Source: JACNKV01 sp964645915 | GTDB lineage: Bacteria; Fidelibacterota; Marinisomatia; Marinisomatales; JACNKV01 | DNA length: 64,000 nt | NCBI GenBank assembly: GCA_964645915.1 | Contig: CAZYDH010000007.1 | Span: forward strand, 30,863-94,862 | Reading direction: 5' to 3' | In this document: piece by piece, positions 48,119-58,360 of the stretch | Numbering within the stretch: the stretch's first letter is position 1 | Layout of the letters: every line of letters starts with the position of its first letter | Notes under the pieces: generated by a model | The model's database searches: none | Seen by the model: the letters and a program-made list of their open reading frames with translations, nothing else | What the model was told of the DNA's origin: nothing | Translations under genes and position numbers: made by a program

Positions 48119-50026
48119 TTATTTATCTTTTTTATCATCTTTTTGATTTTCAATATCGATAGATGATTTAGGTATTATTATTGAATCCGGCTCAACCAAC
48201 TCTATGGGATTTAATGGATTTTCATTTTCTTCTTCAGTTATGATCGTCAACGAATCCACAGAATCAAATACCTGAATTGAATCAGGTAAAGTCCTTACTG
48301 TATCTGCATTAATTTCTAAGAATGTAGACTTTAATAGTGCAAACCGATTTTTAGATTTTAATGCTTGTTCACTCTCCGGATAAGTCTCTACAAGGCTTTG
48401 ATAATACTTTAAGGCACTATCCGGGTTGTAATAAGTCATGTCGTAGTGAAATGCTAAAAAGTATAAGGCAGAAGCAGAAAATGTACTTGTTGAATCCGCT
48501 TTTAATAACTCTTTTATCAAAACAATGGATGAGTCCGGAAACTCTGACCAAAGCTGTTCTGCCGTCGTTAATAATTTTTCTGATGACGTTTTTTCGGGCA
48601 CTATCCCTCTGGATGCGAGTAGATTACTTGCATATTCTGATAACGGCCATGTAGAAATAATTTCATTTTCTATCTCTTCAGATTTTTGGATATCCCCAGT
48701 AGTTTTGTGGATATGGGCTTTTAGATATAAAGCTTTTGGATACAAACTAATCGATTTGGGATAGGATAGAATTGTATCCAATTCAATTAGGGCTAAGTTT
48801 GGTTTTTCAAATTGAAAATTTTCAAGTTCAGCAATTTTAAAATGATGCGCCGCCAATATTTCACAATTCTCAACGAGTGCTATTGAATCAACGATTACAG
48901 TATCTACTCCTAATGAATCCAAATGTGCTGTAGTGTCGGGTTTGCCTGAAAGTTCAAAAATAGATTTTCTAGCAGACAATAACTCATCGATATTTTTAAT
49001 TCGCTCATTCGCAATAGATGAAAATGGAGATTGTCTGCTTTCCTTTGATACTTCTACATATTCCAATTTTGCTTGGGGCAAATTCCATTGATGATTCAAC
49101 GCATATTCACCTAAAAGATATCTTCCTTCTGCAGAAGCTAAAGACTTTGGGTAGTCGATAGGAAGTTCAGAAAATATCGCTAAAGCTTCTTCAACTTCAC
49201 CGGCAAGCTGAAGAAGTTTGCCTATTTCTAATTGGATGTCTCCTTGAATATTTTGGAAGTCATCATCTTTTAATAACTTTGATGCTTTTTTGAATGCTAA
49301 CTCGATTTGACCGCTTATTCGATAGATTCTGATGATCTTAAGATGAGCTTCCATAATTCGATTAGTCGACAGCGAATGTTTAATGACTTGTCGGTTAGCA
49401 TAAATCGCTTTTTCCCAATCTTCTTTATCTTCAGCTAAGTTGGATAAGCGATAATATATTTGACTTTTCTTACTCGACGAACTCACCAACAAAGCGGCTT
49501 TTTCCAACATCTTCAGAGCATTTTGGGAATCTTCAAGTTCGAGATAGATCTCAGAAATGGACAAATAAATTGTGGATAATAATGTTTCAGAAATATCCTG
49601 TTCGGTTAATTCTAATAAATCGTCCAAAGCCGGTTGTGGAAGTTTCTCCTTCCATTTACACATGGCTAACCAATAAATAGCTTCATCGTTAAATGAACTG
49701 TCACCCTCTTGAAGAAGTTGGTGAAACATTTCTTCGGAGGATGAATATTCTTCTAAATGAAATTGAGATATCCCTATTAATAATCGAGCTGAATCAGCGT
49801 ATTTACTATCCGGATATTTGTCGAGGATGATCCGTGATTTATTGATTACTTTTTCATATGCATCTTTCGCTGTTGTAGATAATTTTTCATCCGTTTTTTC
49901 CAAACGGGCTTGCTCGGCTGTTTGAAAATATTGTTCTGCGTTATAAAAAGTATTGAAATACGCGCATCCCGTGGGAAATCCCGCCAATGCGACGATAATG
50001 ATGAATAAAATGGATTTTCTTTGCAT
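48119..50026 (-). CDS. TPR-repeat lipoprotein
   Basis: From the ATG at 50026, the protein (635 residues) opens with a hydrophobic signal and a lipobox-like TGC, then AYFNTFYNAEQYFQTAE, a start seen in several outer-membrane tetratricopeptide lipoproteins. The rest is mostly helical repeats (TPR) up to about residue 560, ending in an acidic tail with many Asp and Lys. It resembles BamD-type or gliding-related scaffold proteins but is much longer, so the role is open. It lies 5 nt before pyrK. An earlier in-frame ATG at 50068 adds 14 residues without a signal. Confidence 0.8.
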   Translation of the reverse strand: MQRKSILFIIIVALAGFPTGCAYFNTFYNAEQYFQTAEQARLEKTDEKLSTTAKDAYEKVINKSRIILDKYPDSKYADSARLLIGISQFHLEEYSSSEEMFHQLLQEGDSSFNDEAIYWLAMCKWKEKLPQPALDDLLELTEQDISETLLSTIYLSISEIYLELEDSQNALKMLEKAALLVSSSSKKSQIYYRLSNLAEDKEDWEKAIYANRQVIKHSLSTNRIMEAHLKIIRIYRISGQIELAFKKASKLLKDDDFQNIQGDIQLEIGKLLQLAGEVEEALAIFSELPIDYPKSLASAEGRYLLGEYALNHQWNLPQAKLEYVEVSKESRQSPFSSIANERIKNIDELLSARKSIFELSGKPDTTAHLDSLGVDTVIVDSIALVENCEILAAHHFKIAELENFQFEKPNLALIELDTILSYPKSISLYPKALYLKAHIHKTTGDIQKSEEIENEIISTWPLSEYASNLLASRGIVPEKTSSEKLLTTAEQLWSEFPDSSIVLIKELLKADSTSTFSASALYFLAFHYDMTYYNPDSALKYYQSLVETYPESEQALKSKNRFALLKSTFLEINADTVRTLPDSIQVFDSVDSLTIITEEENENPLNPIELVEPDSIIIPKSSIDIENQKDDKKDK

Positions 50027-50157
50027 AGAATGTTCATGGAAATTCACTCTGTTTAAAAAAAGAAACAAGTTGAATTCTAAATCTGATATAACTCTTTTTC
50101 TGATAGATTTTAAAAAATTATCTCGTAATCGATAATCTGTCTTTTGTAATTTATTTT

Positions 50158-50607
50158 ATGAAACGTTTGTTTTCAATTTTTATTTTATCCGTTTTGTGTA
50201 CTCTATTGAGTGGACAAAACACTAATCCTGAAGCTGGTGTTGACACCACGTGGTCGTTTCATCAGCAAATCGGTTATATCCTACCGAAATCAGACAGCTT
50301 AAATACACCGATCTTTATTAATGGCGTCTATATTGGAAAAACACCGATCAAAGAGCCCATTCCTATTGAAAATGGCATTCATGAAGTGAGTTATTTACCG
50401 CCGAATTTCGAAATCCCATCCATCAAAGTTAGGTTACCTGAAGCGGTGAAACGAGTTTATGTTCCTGCAAATGATACGATTACTGTATCACTCATATATG
50501 ATATCCACAGAGGAGAATTTAAGCGAATCCGTCAAGAACAAATCGTGACATACAGTGTCGGATTTACAATAACCTGTTTGATTCTTTACTTGATGTGGAT
50601 GATTTAG
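50158..50607 (+). CDS. PEGA-domain protein with C-terminal membrane helix
   Basis: The 149 residues have a signal peptide (about 1-19, ending LLSGQ), a PEGA-like beta domain (about 55-105; TPIFINGVYIGKTPIKEPIP, then GIHEVSYLPPNFEIP) and a C-terminal helix (about 130-147). PEGA domains are common in surface and periplasmic proteins. The gene is alone on the plus strand between plsX and the TPR lipoprotein. Confidence 0.75.
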   Translation: MKRLFSIFILSVLCTLLSGQNTNPEAGVDTTWSFHQQIGYILPKSDSLNTPIFINGVYIGKTPIKEPIPIENGIHEVSYLPPNFEIPSIKVRLPEAVKRVYVPANDTITVSLIYDIHRGEFKRIRQEQIVTYSVGFTITCLILYLMWMI

Positions 50608-50622
50608 TTAAGTACTAATAGT

Positions 50623-51687
50623 TTAAATTTCCTCAGTCATCCGATCATATTCGCTGTGTGAGCGCATTTCGAAATCTCGAATCCGTTTTTCGATCTGACC
50701 ACAGACATCATCTTTCACACATTTTCCTGCTAATACGATTGCATTGGTTATTGCTTTATCATTGGATCTTCCATGTGCAGCAATAACAATCTTCTCGAAA
50801 CCAAGCAAAGGAGCTCCACCGTATTCCGCATAATCAGTCACTTCTTTCAATGTTTGGATGCCTTTTCGTAGCATCAACAGTCCCATCTTCCATGACCACT
50901 TCATTTTAAAAGCTAATTTGCTCAAATGACCAACGGTATGTGCGGCACCTTCCAGAGTCTTGATAACAATATTGCCAACAAATCCCTCGGTGACAATGAC
51001 ATCCACGACTCCTCTTAGAATATCTTTCCCTTCCAAATTCCCAAAGAAATTTACGCCAGATGTTTCTGAAAGCATACGATATGCCTTCTGCATAATCTCT
51101 CCGCCTTTAGAAGGTTCTTCTCCATTATTCAGTAAAGCAATCGCAGGATTGGGAATACCTCTAACTTCTGAAACATAGCTTGATCCCATAATCGCAAATT
51201 GCGCCAATTCCTCCGCGGTACAATGGACATTCGCTCCAACATCCAACATAAAGGCTAAATGGTCATCTCGATTTATTTCGTTCATGGTTGGATAAACTGT
51301 TGCGATCGCTGTTCTGCGTACACCTAGAATCCTTGGAATATGTTTTGCAGCTGATAAGACTGTCGCACCCGTACTTCCGGCTGAGATGAGTGCATCGGCT
51401 TTTCCATCGGCAACGATTTTAGCAGCTAATACAATGCTTGCATCGGGTTTATTATGCACTGCTTCTTTCGGGACTTCTCCCATTTTAATGGTTTGAACTG
51501 TATGAATAATTTCGATATTATTTTCAGCATAATGAAGTTTTTTTAAGGCATCCTTTATCTTGATTTTATCTCCAACCAAAATAATTTTAATAGGATGATT
51601 CTTGATAGCATTTACTGCGCCCTTTACGATCACTTCCGGACCATGATCTCCTCCCATGGCATCTACAGCTACTCTAATTGGATTCAT
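50623..51687 (-). CDS. plsX: Phosphate acyltransferase PlsX
   Basis: PlsX makes acyl-phosphate from acyl-ACP, the first step of phosphatidic acid synthesis with PlsY. The 354 residues contain VAVDAMGGDHGPEVIVKGAV (about 6-25), ALISAGSTGATVLSA, LLNNGEEPSKGGEI and VIVTEGFVGNIVIKTLEG. It lies 17 nt after the DUF1232-like gene. Confidence 0.97.
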   Translation of the reverse strand: MNPIRVAVDAMGGDHGPEVIVKGAVNAIKNHPIKIILVGDKIKIKDALKKLHYAENNIEIIHTVQTIKMGEVPKEAVHNKPDASIVLAAKIVADGKADALISAGSTGATVLSAAKHIPRILGVRRTAIATVYPTMNEINRDDHLAFMLDVGANVHCTAEELAQFAIMGSSYVSEVRGIPNPAIALLNNGEEPSKGGEIMQKAYRMLSETSGVNFFGNLEGKDILRGVVDVIVTEGFVGNIVIKTLEGAAHTVGHLSKLAFKMKWSWKMGLLMLRKGIQTLKEVTDYAEYGGAPLLGFEKIVIAAHGRSNDKAITNAIVLAGKCVKDDVCGQIEKRIRDFEMRSHSEYDRMTEEI

Positions 51688-51704
51688 TCTTCTCGTTTCC
51701 TTTC

Positions 51705-52094
51705 TTAAGCATCAAAATACTGTTGGTATTTGAACTGTATATCTTCAATAATCCATAAAACAACTGCGGCATCGTCCATAAATCCGATTCCTTCATAGCT
51801 ATCCGGGACTTCATCTTTTGACTCAACAAAATAGTTTAAAGCAAATATAATTTTTTTCTGCACCATTTCATTGATTTCAGGTCGAGTTTTCAACAATGAA
51901 TATAATATTGATACTCCTTCTAATACCTCGGCTTCAAAAACGTTAATATCCTTTTTCTCAGAAAGGAGATTTAGTTTTGATGGAACCTTTTCAAGAATGT
52001 CCTGTTTAGTGGATAAATCAATTGTTTCAATTTGTTCTATATATTTTTGTTTATCTTGCGCAGTTAAACAAAATGGTCGGGCTTCTGTTGTCAT
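51705..52094 (-). CDS. DUF1232-like small protein
   Basis: The 129 residues are mostly helical. Near the C-terminus, VPDSYEGIGFMDDAAVVLWI recalls the core of DUF1232 (YkvA-like) proteins, where a conserved Asp-Asp follows a Pro-rich turn. The usual membrane stretch is not evident. Function unknown. It is in the same direction as plsX and close to it, 41 nt after the C1 peptidase gene. Confidence 0.6.
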   Translation of the reverse strand: MTTEARPFCLTAQDKQKYIEQIETIDLSTKQDILEKVPSKLNLLSEKKDINVFEAEVLEGVSILYSLLKTRPEINEMVQKKIIFALNYFVESKDEVPDSYEGIGFMDDAAVVLWIIEDIQFKYQQYFDA

Positions 52095-52135
52095 AGGGTA
52101 ATATACTCAGTTTTTCTTATTTTAGTGGCATTTTT

Positions 52136-53350
52136 CTATTCAACATAATATTTACCAACGGCATCTTTATGAATCATAACAGACATCATCTTTAACGTAA
52201 CATAATCTTCATGATAATAGGAGTATCCTTTTGTTGGACCGGAATGACCACCTGAACCGGAATCTTTGATCAAATACCAATCATCACCATTTCTTTCAGA
52301 ATACCCGATAATATGAATTCCATGATCATCCGTTGTGGAACGATTACTGAATCGAAACTGTCTTGCATTTTTATCGATGTAATCTGCCGGGATATCAAAT
52401 GTGGGAACAATAGCTACTTCTTCCCAAGATCGAAGTCCCGCTTCAGACACATCTCCTCCTATTCCTATTGTAAATCCATTTCGAATACCATTCCTGATAA
52501 CGGATTGAAAATCGTTCAACGGTAAATTGAGATAGTCTGTGCTGTTCCACCAATTATCCGGAACATCATATTCAACAAACTCACCATAAGGTTTTACCAT
52601 GAGAGACATCAGACTGATATAATCGTTTACATCAATTTTTAAGATCCTTTTCAAATATTTTTCCGGAGTAAGTTTTGCACCATGTACTGTGACATATTCC
52701 GGTGGTGGTCCTAGATAATGATCTAATATGGAGCGTATTGTTTGTACCGCTGTCATTTCATCCCATGCATTGGTTTCTTCAACGGTTTTTAAATAGTTTG
52801 TCATTTCTGACCACATGTCACTATGATCGTGGAAAGGTTGTTCTTCAATTTTCCCCGGATAAGCTGATAAAGGAACTGCTCCATACAGATCCCAAATTCG
52901 AGTGACTGCATTAAATTGAGAACCTTGTGAAAATTCAGAGTCCCCCCGTTCCTGAATATATCTCTTTGCTTTTTCGACCGTTTCCCAATAAACCGTATGC
53001 ATTTCTGATATTCGGAATTTCTTCCCGGTCAAACGATAGATTTCGGATTCTAAAAAAGAAGTTCCTGAAAAACACCAGCATGTTCCTGTGATTCCCTGGG
53101 AAATTGGAGGATTATGCCAATACTTGGTGAATTCACTCGTATCTGTGGGGATATCAATTCCACTAAGATCAATTTTAAAACGAAGGTTGGGTTTATCCTC
53201 ACCTTCATAATAATCATCCATTTGATCTTTAATTTCTTTCCAGAAACCAGATTTCTTTTCAACAAATTCACCCGAATCGCGTCGAGGATCTTGTGAAAAA
53301 GCAACGACAACTAAACTGAGAATTAAACTAAGGGTGATTTTCATATCCAT
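52136..53350 (-). CDS. Secreted C1 (papain/bleomycin-hydrolase-like) peptidase
   Basis: The 404 residues start with a signal peptide (about 1-20, ending AFSQ). The Cys site is GTCWCFSGTSFLESEIYRL (about 88-106) with the oxyanion Gln in ISQG just before. The His site is DHGIHIIGYS (about 340). The third position reads YLIKDSGSGG, where papain-type enzymes have Asn, so Asp replaces it. The length fits the PepC/bleomycin hydrolase branch. It should act as a peptidase in the periplasm or outside. Confidence 0.85.
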   Translation of the reverse strand: MDMKITLSLILSLVVVAFSQDPRRDSGEFVEKKSGFWKEIKDQMDDYYEGEDKPNLRFKIDLSGIDIPTDTSEFTKYWHNPPISQGITGTCWCFSGTSFLESEIYRLTGKKFRISEMHTVYWETVEKAKRYIQERGDSEFSQGSQFNAVTRIWDLYGAVPLSAYPGKIEEQPFHDHSDMWSEMTNYLKTVEETNAWDEMTAVQTIRSILDHYLGPPPEYVTVHGAKLTPEKYLKRILKIDVNDYISLMSLMVKPYGEFVEYDVPDNWWNSTDYLNLPLNDFQSVIRNGIRNGFTIGIGGDVSEAGLRSWEEVAIVPTFDIPADYIDKNARQFRFSNRSTTDDHGIHIIGYSERNGDDWYLIKDSGSGGHSGPTKGYSYYHEDYVTLKMMSVMIHKDAVGKYYVE

Positions 53351-53394
53351 TTTCTCTCTTCTTTTATCATATTAAAGTTGCGGAGAGTTCCCAT

Positions 53395-56241
53395 TTATTC
53401 TTTTTGATCGTCTTCCGGATACAGAGTGACTTGAACAACATTATCTGTTTTAAAGTATATATTTGCCGCATTTTGAATATCGATCAAAGATAACCTTTCT
53501 ACATACTCATCAAATAACAAGAATGTAGAAAAATCCAGATTGTGTTTTGCCATGAATGACAATTGTTTTAACCAATAATCATTTTCTTGAAGTGATGTTT
53601 CACGATCTCGTTTTTGAGTTTCTTTAACTTTATTGAGATATTTATCGGTTGTTCCAACTGTCATTAAACTATCAATTTGATCATAGACCGCATTGGTTAG
53701 CTCTTCAACTCTATCGGGTGCACATCCAAACGAAATAGATATTTTATACCGCTCTTCAGGATAATGGTTGATCGAGGTCCAAACACCTACTCCATATACT
53801 CCACCCAATTCTTCTCGAAGGATCTCTCTCAGTTTAATCCGAAATGCTTGAACCATAGATTCCAGAGAATAGATATTTTCACGGCTCCACTCAAAGGGTC
53901 CGGTAAATGCCATTTGAGTCATACTTTTCTCATCGACTCCTTTAAAAATGGACTTATTAATTTTCCCGATTGGATAATCGATATCATGATCTGTCCACGT
54001 TTCAACACGTTGGGTTGTAGGCAGTCCTCCAATCCATGTTTGCAGTAGAGGTTTTATAGCATTTGGATCGAAATTCCCGACAAAGGCAAACGTAAAATCT
54101 CCGGCATTCATAAATCGATCTGTGTAGAATGAAAAAGCTTTTTCAAGGTCAATTTCATCAAGTATTTCTAAACTCCAAGGGCGTCCACGATGGTGATAAT
54201 TTGTCATCGTTACCTGAATTGTATCTTGAAAAGCCGATTCCGGTCTTGAACTTCGGTTTTCGAAATATCCTCTCCATCTTGAAAGTGTAGCATTAAAAGC
54301 GTCTTCATCCATTCTTGGAGAGGTAAAATATAAATAGATCAATTGAAACATCGTCTCAAGGTCTTTTGGAGAAGCTGAACCGGATACACCTTCATAAAGT
54401 TGACTAATATAAGGCGATACCGATAAAACCTTCCCTGCAAGTTTTTTCTCTAATTCGATTTGATTGAATTCACCAAGACCACTGATTTCAATTAAATTAG
54501 CAGAAGCATCGCTGGAAATAAATTCCTTATCCTCTGAAAGTGATGTTCCTCCCTCACTGAATGCAGTAAATAATACTTCATCATTTTTAAATTTTGTTGG
54601 TTTAAGCAAAACGACGATCCCGTTTGCCAATGTTATTTTTTCAACGTCAAGTTCATCTACTATCTCAGAAGATAATATGGGTGATGGTATTGGTATTTCT
54701 GAGACCAACGGTTCATCGGATACTGTTTCGGTATAAGGTTCTAACTCAATATTCTTAACGATTTGGAATTGGTTCAACAATTCTTCATCCGATGGTAATG
54801 TCAGACTTTTCTTTTCGGGCGCTTGGACGCTGATCACTCTATTCTCCGGTGGAATCATTTCCACATTAAGTTGATTAATCTCTTCTACTTGAATTCCCGG
54901 AAGATATTTTTTATATAAGCCCAATTCAAACTCTATCCCCGGGATAGGTTCATTCTTTAAGTAATGACCAATATATTCACCCACATAACGATCGGATTCT
55001 GTTTTATCTCTTTCATCGAAGGCTTTTTCCATTGATCTTAACATTTCAGATTTTTGACGTTCAAGTTCTGAAGGTGTGAATCCAAATCGTTCAATTCGTT
55101 CCGTTTCGGTTAGCAACGCTTTCAATCCATCAACGATCCCGGTTTCTTTTACACCTGCCATTAAAATATGAGCTGACTTTGTCGACACAATATCCGTCTT
55201 ATATGAATACGCATACATAAACGGTGAATCCGGTTTTTGTCTAATCTCGTCAAACCGTGCATTCATCATTGCGGAGTATAGCCTTTCCAAGATTACTCGA
55301 CGATATCCTTCTTCAGACTCGACCTGTTTTACCGGCTGTTTAAAATATACACTCACATTGGTTCGTGTAGCTTCAAGATCAGACACAGCCGAAACGAGGG
55401 TCTCCTGATGATCCGGTACGGAAAAGGTATTACGAGATCTGGGAGTGTCGTTTACCGTAAGATTATTAAAATGTTTATGGATCAATTCTTCAATTGTCTC
55501 AGGATTAAAATCTCCAACGGCAACCACCGCCATAAGATCGGGTCGATACCAATCTTTGTAGAATCTTTTAAAAGTATCATAATAAGCGGTATCAATAACT
55601 GCAGGATCTCCGATCGGTAACCGCTTTGAATACATAGATCCATTGAATAGTGTTGGAGCCATTTTATTCCACATTCTTTTCCAAGCACCCTGTCCCAAAC
55701 GCCATTCTTCTTTGATCACACCCCGTTCTTTATCAATTTCTTCTTCTTCAAATGAAATATTATGTCCCCAATCTTCCAATATTTGAAATGCTTTTTGAAT
55801 CGCTTCCGGATCATCCATCGGTACTTGAAGTTGATATACGGTTTCATCAAAAGAAGTGTATGCATTTAAACCTGCACCAAATTTCATCCCGATTCCCTCA
55901 AGGTAGTCTACCAATTCGGATTTATTGAAATTTGCAGTTCCATTGAATGCCATATGTTCAATGAAATGAGCAAGTCCCTTTTGATCTTCATCTTCCAAAA
56001 CTGAGCCTGCGTTAACCACCAATCTTAATGATGCACGATTCTCCGGTTTTTGATTTTGTCGAATATAGTATTTCAGTCCATTACTGAGTGTACCAATTCT
56101 AACTTCGGGATCAATGGGTAATTGTGTTTCAACAGTGCAGGATTTTGCATCCTCTTTACAAGTTTTTTTATGACATAAGTTAGAACAACTTATAACGGTT
56201 AAAACAAAAAGAAGCCCCATGATTCTCAAAATATTTTTCAT
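53395..56241 (-). CDS. M16-family metallopeptidase lipoprotein
   Basis: The 948 residues have a lipoprotein signal (lipobox VISC near residue 19) and two M16 halves. The inverted zinc motif is HFIEHMAFNGT (about 90-100), with the distal Glu in EEEIDKERGVIKEEW near 165. The second half (about 540-940) lacks HxxEH and completes the chamber. Such enzymes degrade peptides in a closed clam shell, here probably in the periplasm. It is 44 nt upstream of the C1 peptidase, suggesting peptide digestion as a joint task. Confidence 0.93.
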   Translation of the reverse strand: MKNILRIMGLLFVLTVISCSNLCHKKTCKEDAKSCTVETQLPIDPEVRIGTLSNGLKYYIRQNQKPENRASLRLVVNAGSVLEDEDQKGLAHFIEHMAFNGTANFNKSELVDYLEGIGMKFGAGLNAYTSFDETVYQLQVPMDDPEAIQKAFQILEDWGHNISFEEEEIDKERGVIKEEWRLGQGAWKRMWNKMAPTLFNGSMYSKRLPIGDPAVIDTAYYDTFKRFYKDWYRPDLMAVVAVGDFNPETIEELIHKHFNNLTVNDTPRSRNTFSVPDHQETLVSAVSDLEATRTNVSVYFKQPVKQVESEEGYRRVILERLYSAMMNARFDEIRQKPDSPFMYAYSYKTDIVSTKSAHILMAGVKETGIVDGLKALLTETERIERFGFTPSELERQKSEMLRSMEKAFDERDKTESDRYVGEYIGHYLKNEPIPGIEFELGLYKKYLPGIQVEEINQLNVEMIPPENRVISVQAPEKKSLTLPSDEELLNQFQIVKNIELEPYTETVSDEPLVSEIPIPSPILSSEIVDELDVEKITLANGIVVLLKPTKFKNDEVLFTAFSEGGTSLSEDKEFISSDASANLIEISGLGEFNQIELEKKLAGKVLSVSPYISQLYEGVSGSASPKDLETMFQLIYLYFTSPRMDEDAFNATLSRWRGYFENRSSRPESAFQDTIQVTMTNYHHRGRPWSLEILDEIDLEKAFSFYTDRFMNAGDFTFAFVGNFDPNAIKPLLQTWIGGLPTTQRVETWTDHDIDYPIGKINKSIFKGVDEKSMTQMAFTGPFEWSRENIYSLESMVQAFRIKLREILREELGGVYGVGVWTSINHYPEERYKISISFGCAPDRVEELTNAVYDQIDSLMTVGTTDKYLNKVKETQKRDRETSLQENDYWLKQLSFMAKHNLDFSTFLLFDEYVERLSLIDIQNAANIYFKTDNVVQVTLYPEDDQKE

Positions 56242-56298
56242 GTTTATTTCTCCTAATGAAATATTTTTATTATTACTTATTAGATAAAACGTGATATA

Positions 56299-57540
56299 CT
56301 AAACTTTTACTAATGAGCTTGATTTATCTTCTTCGTCACTATATTTAACAAATATAGCTTTTACAATATCATAGATCTGTAAGAAACAATCGATTAATTC
56401 AGGATCAAATTGTGTCCCGCTGCATTTCAGCATTTCATTCAATGTATCTTCTTCTGTCCAGGCTTTTTTATAAGACCTAATTGACATCAATGCATCATAT
56501 ACATCGCCAATGGCGACCATCCTCGCCTCAACCGGAATTTCTTCTCCTTTATAACCTTTTCCCATATCTTCAATATTTCTATGAATATTACCCACATTGC
56601 CGGGATATCCGGAGCCATCCCAATTTTCATGATGAAATAGGGCAATTTTTTTACTCAAAATATCAATTTCAGATTTTGAATGTTGGAATAGTCTAGCTCC
56701 AAAGATCGTATGAAAATTCATCACAAATCTCTCATCATCATCAAAACGACCCGGTTTTTTTAAAATGACATCTGAAATAGCAATTTTACCAACATCATGT
56801 AACATTGCTGCTAATCGGATATTACCTTTTCGTTTTTTTATCGTATTGGTATCGATTCCATTTTTCAAAGCCCAATGCACATATAATTCTGATGCGATAG
56901 CTCCAACCCGATTAACATGTGCACCTGTTTCCTTTGGATCTCTCAATTCTGCCATCCTGATCATCCGCATGATCATTTCTCTGGTAAGCTCGGCACGTTC
57001 AATGTGCGTAGATGCATTCCCGGCAAAATAGGTGATCAGCATTTCATCATTCTTTGAAAACTCTTTGATCTTACCTTCTTTATCTTTTGCATTTATTAAT
57101 TGAAGAACTCCGACAACTTCATCTCTAGGATTTACGATGGGAGTTGTCAAAATAGATTGTGTTTTGTATCCTGAACTCTTATCGAATGATGCATTAAAAG
57201 AAAAAGGTCTTTTTGTATCTATCGTGTATGCATCCGGAATATTTAACAATTTCTTTCGATTAGCTACATAACCAGCAATAGAGTTATCGCTAATAGGAAT
57301 TTTAAATGCACCGTATAAATTTTTGTTATCCAAATTGGATTTAAACAATGTATCATTTTGCGTATAACTGAATACCAGTTCATCCCCTTGTGTTAAGTAA
57401 AGCGTACCGGAATCGGCTTTTGTTAATTCACGTGCTTTTGTCAACAAAAAATCAAGTACCGCATCTAAATCTTGGACTTGACTGATCTCATCATTAAAGG
57501 CCATAATAGATTGAAATTGTAATTCACTATTAATTTCCAT
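56299..57540 (-). CDS. GAF/HD-GYP phosphodiesterase
   Basis: The 413 residues combine a GAF sensor domain (about 10-180) with an HD-GYP domain (about 195-395). AAMLHDVGKIAI is the HD pair and HHENWDGSGYPGN carries the GYP signature. HD-GYP proteins hydrolyse cyclic di-GMP; no GGDEF protein is in the window. The GAF domain could bind a small ligand. It stands 49 nt before the CoA-transferase subunit gene. Confidence 0.92.
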   Translation of the reverse strand: MEINSELQFQSIMAFNDEISQVQDLDAVLDFLLTKARELTKADSGTLYLTQGDELVFSYTQNDTLFKSNLDNKNLYGAFKIPISDNSIAGYVANRKKLLNIPDAYTIDTKRPFSFNASFDKSSGYKTQSILTTPIVNPRDEVVGVLQLINAKDKEGKIKEFSKNDEMLITYFAGNASTHIERAELTREMIMRMIRMAELRDPKETGAHVNRVGAIASELYVHWALKNGIDTNTIKKRKGNIRLAAMLHDVGKIAISDVILKKPGRFDDDERFVMNFHTIFGARLFQHSKSEIDILSKKIALFHHENWDGSGYPGNVGNIHRNIEDMGKGYKGEEIPVEARMVAIGDVYDALMSIRSYKKAWTEEDTLNEMLKCSGTQFDPELIDCFLQIYDIVKAIFVKYSDEEDKSSSLVKV

Positions 57541-57589
57541 AACTCTTCCTAAAGTTTATAGTTTGTTTTGTTATTTTCAATTTCATGTT

Positions 57590-58360
57590 TTAGATATAAT
57601 ACCGATCTTTATCTACTTCGTTCCTCAGTATCTCTAATTCTTCATCGCTGGGTTCCGGATTGGTTTCAATATGGTCAGAGATGATTAATTCAAATCCGGT
57701 GCTTTTGACTACATCTTCGACTGAAACACCCGGATTTAATGCTATTAATTCCATCCATTTTGTTTCAGAATCAAACCCCATTGTGCACAGATTAGTTACC
57801 ACTCTATATGGACCGGTATTAGGAGGTAATCCTGCTTCTTCTCGTTTTCCCGGACCTGATAAATACCCCGGGGTTGTGATAAAATCAACCTTCGGAATAA
57901 ATCTACGAACATCGTGCTGCATTATGGCAATTGTTTTCCAGCATGTACTTCCTACATCATTTCCCCCACCGGATCCGGGTAGGCGAACTTTTGGGTTTTG
58001 TTGGTCATCTCCAATCATGGTCGAATTAAGATTTCCATACATATCGATCTGGGCTCCCCCAAGAAAACCATAATCAACGAATCCTCTTTGAGCTGTTTCC
58101 ATAATGTCACAGATGCCCGCAGCAGCCACTCCACGATTAAACGTTCGCATATCTCCAACAGCTAGTGGGAGTTTATCTAATTGAGCACCGACTCCGCCAA
58201 ATTCAAAAATTGAGATAAGATTAGATGCATACAATTTTTGAGCTAATGAAGCCGCCAGCATCGGAATTCCGGTACCGATAAAGCAGGTTGCACCATCTTC
58301 CATGAGTCGAGCGGATATACAGATAAGCAATTCAGAAGAATTATAACGAGGATTATTCAT
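57590..58360 (-). CDS. CoA-transferase subunit B
   Basis: The 256 residues form the beta-subunit fold of family I CoA-transferases, in the glutaconate/IpdB-like branch. The catalytic Glu is probably in SIFEFGGVGAQLDKLPLAVG (about 49-68). GGGNDVGSTCWKTIAIMQHD lies near 130. It is coupled to the alpha-subunit gene by an 8-nt overlap. The two would transfer CoA between carboxylic acids; the substrate cannot be fixed. Confidence 0.88.
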   Translation of the reverse strand: MNNPRYNSSELLICISARLMEDGATCFIGTGIPMLAASLAQKLYASNLISIFEFGGVGAQLDKLPLAVGDMRTFNRGVAAAGICDIMETAQRGFVDYGFLGGAQIDMYGNLNSTMIGDDQQNPKVRLPGSGGGNDVGSTCWKTIAIMQHDVRRFIPKVDFITTPGYLSGPGKREEAGLPPNTGPYRVVTNLCTMGFDSETKWMELIALNPGVSVEDVVKSTGFELIISDHIETNPEPSDEELEILRNEVDKDRYYI

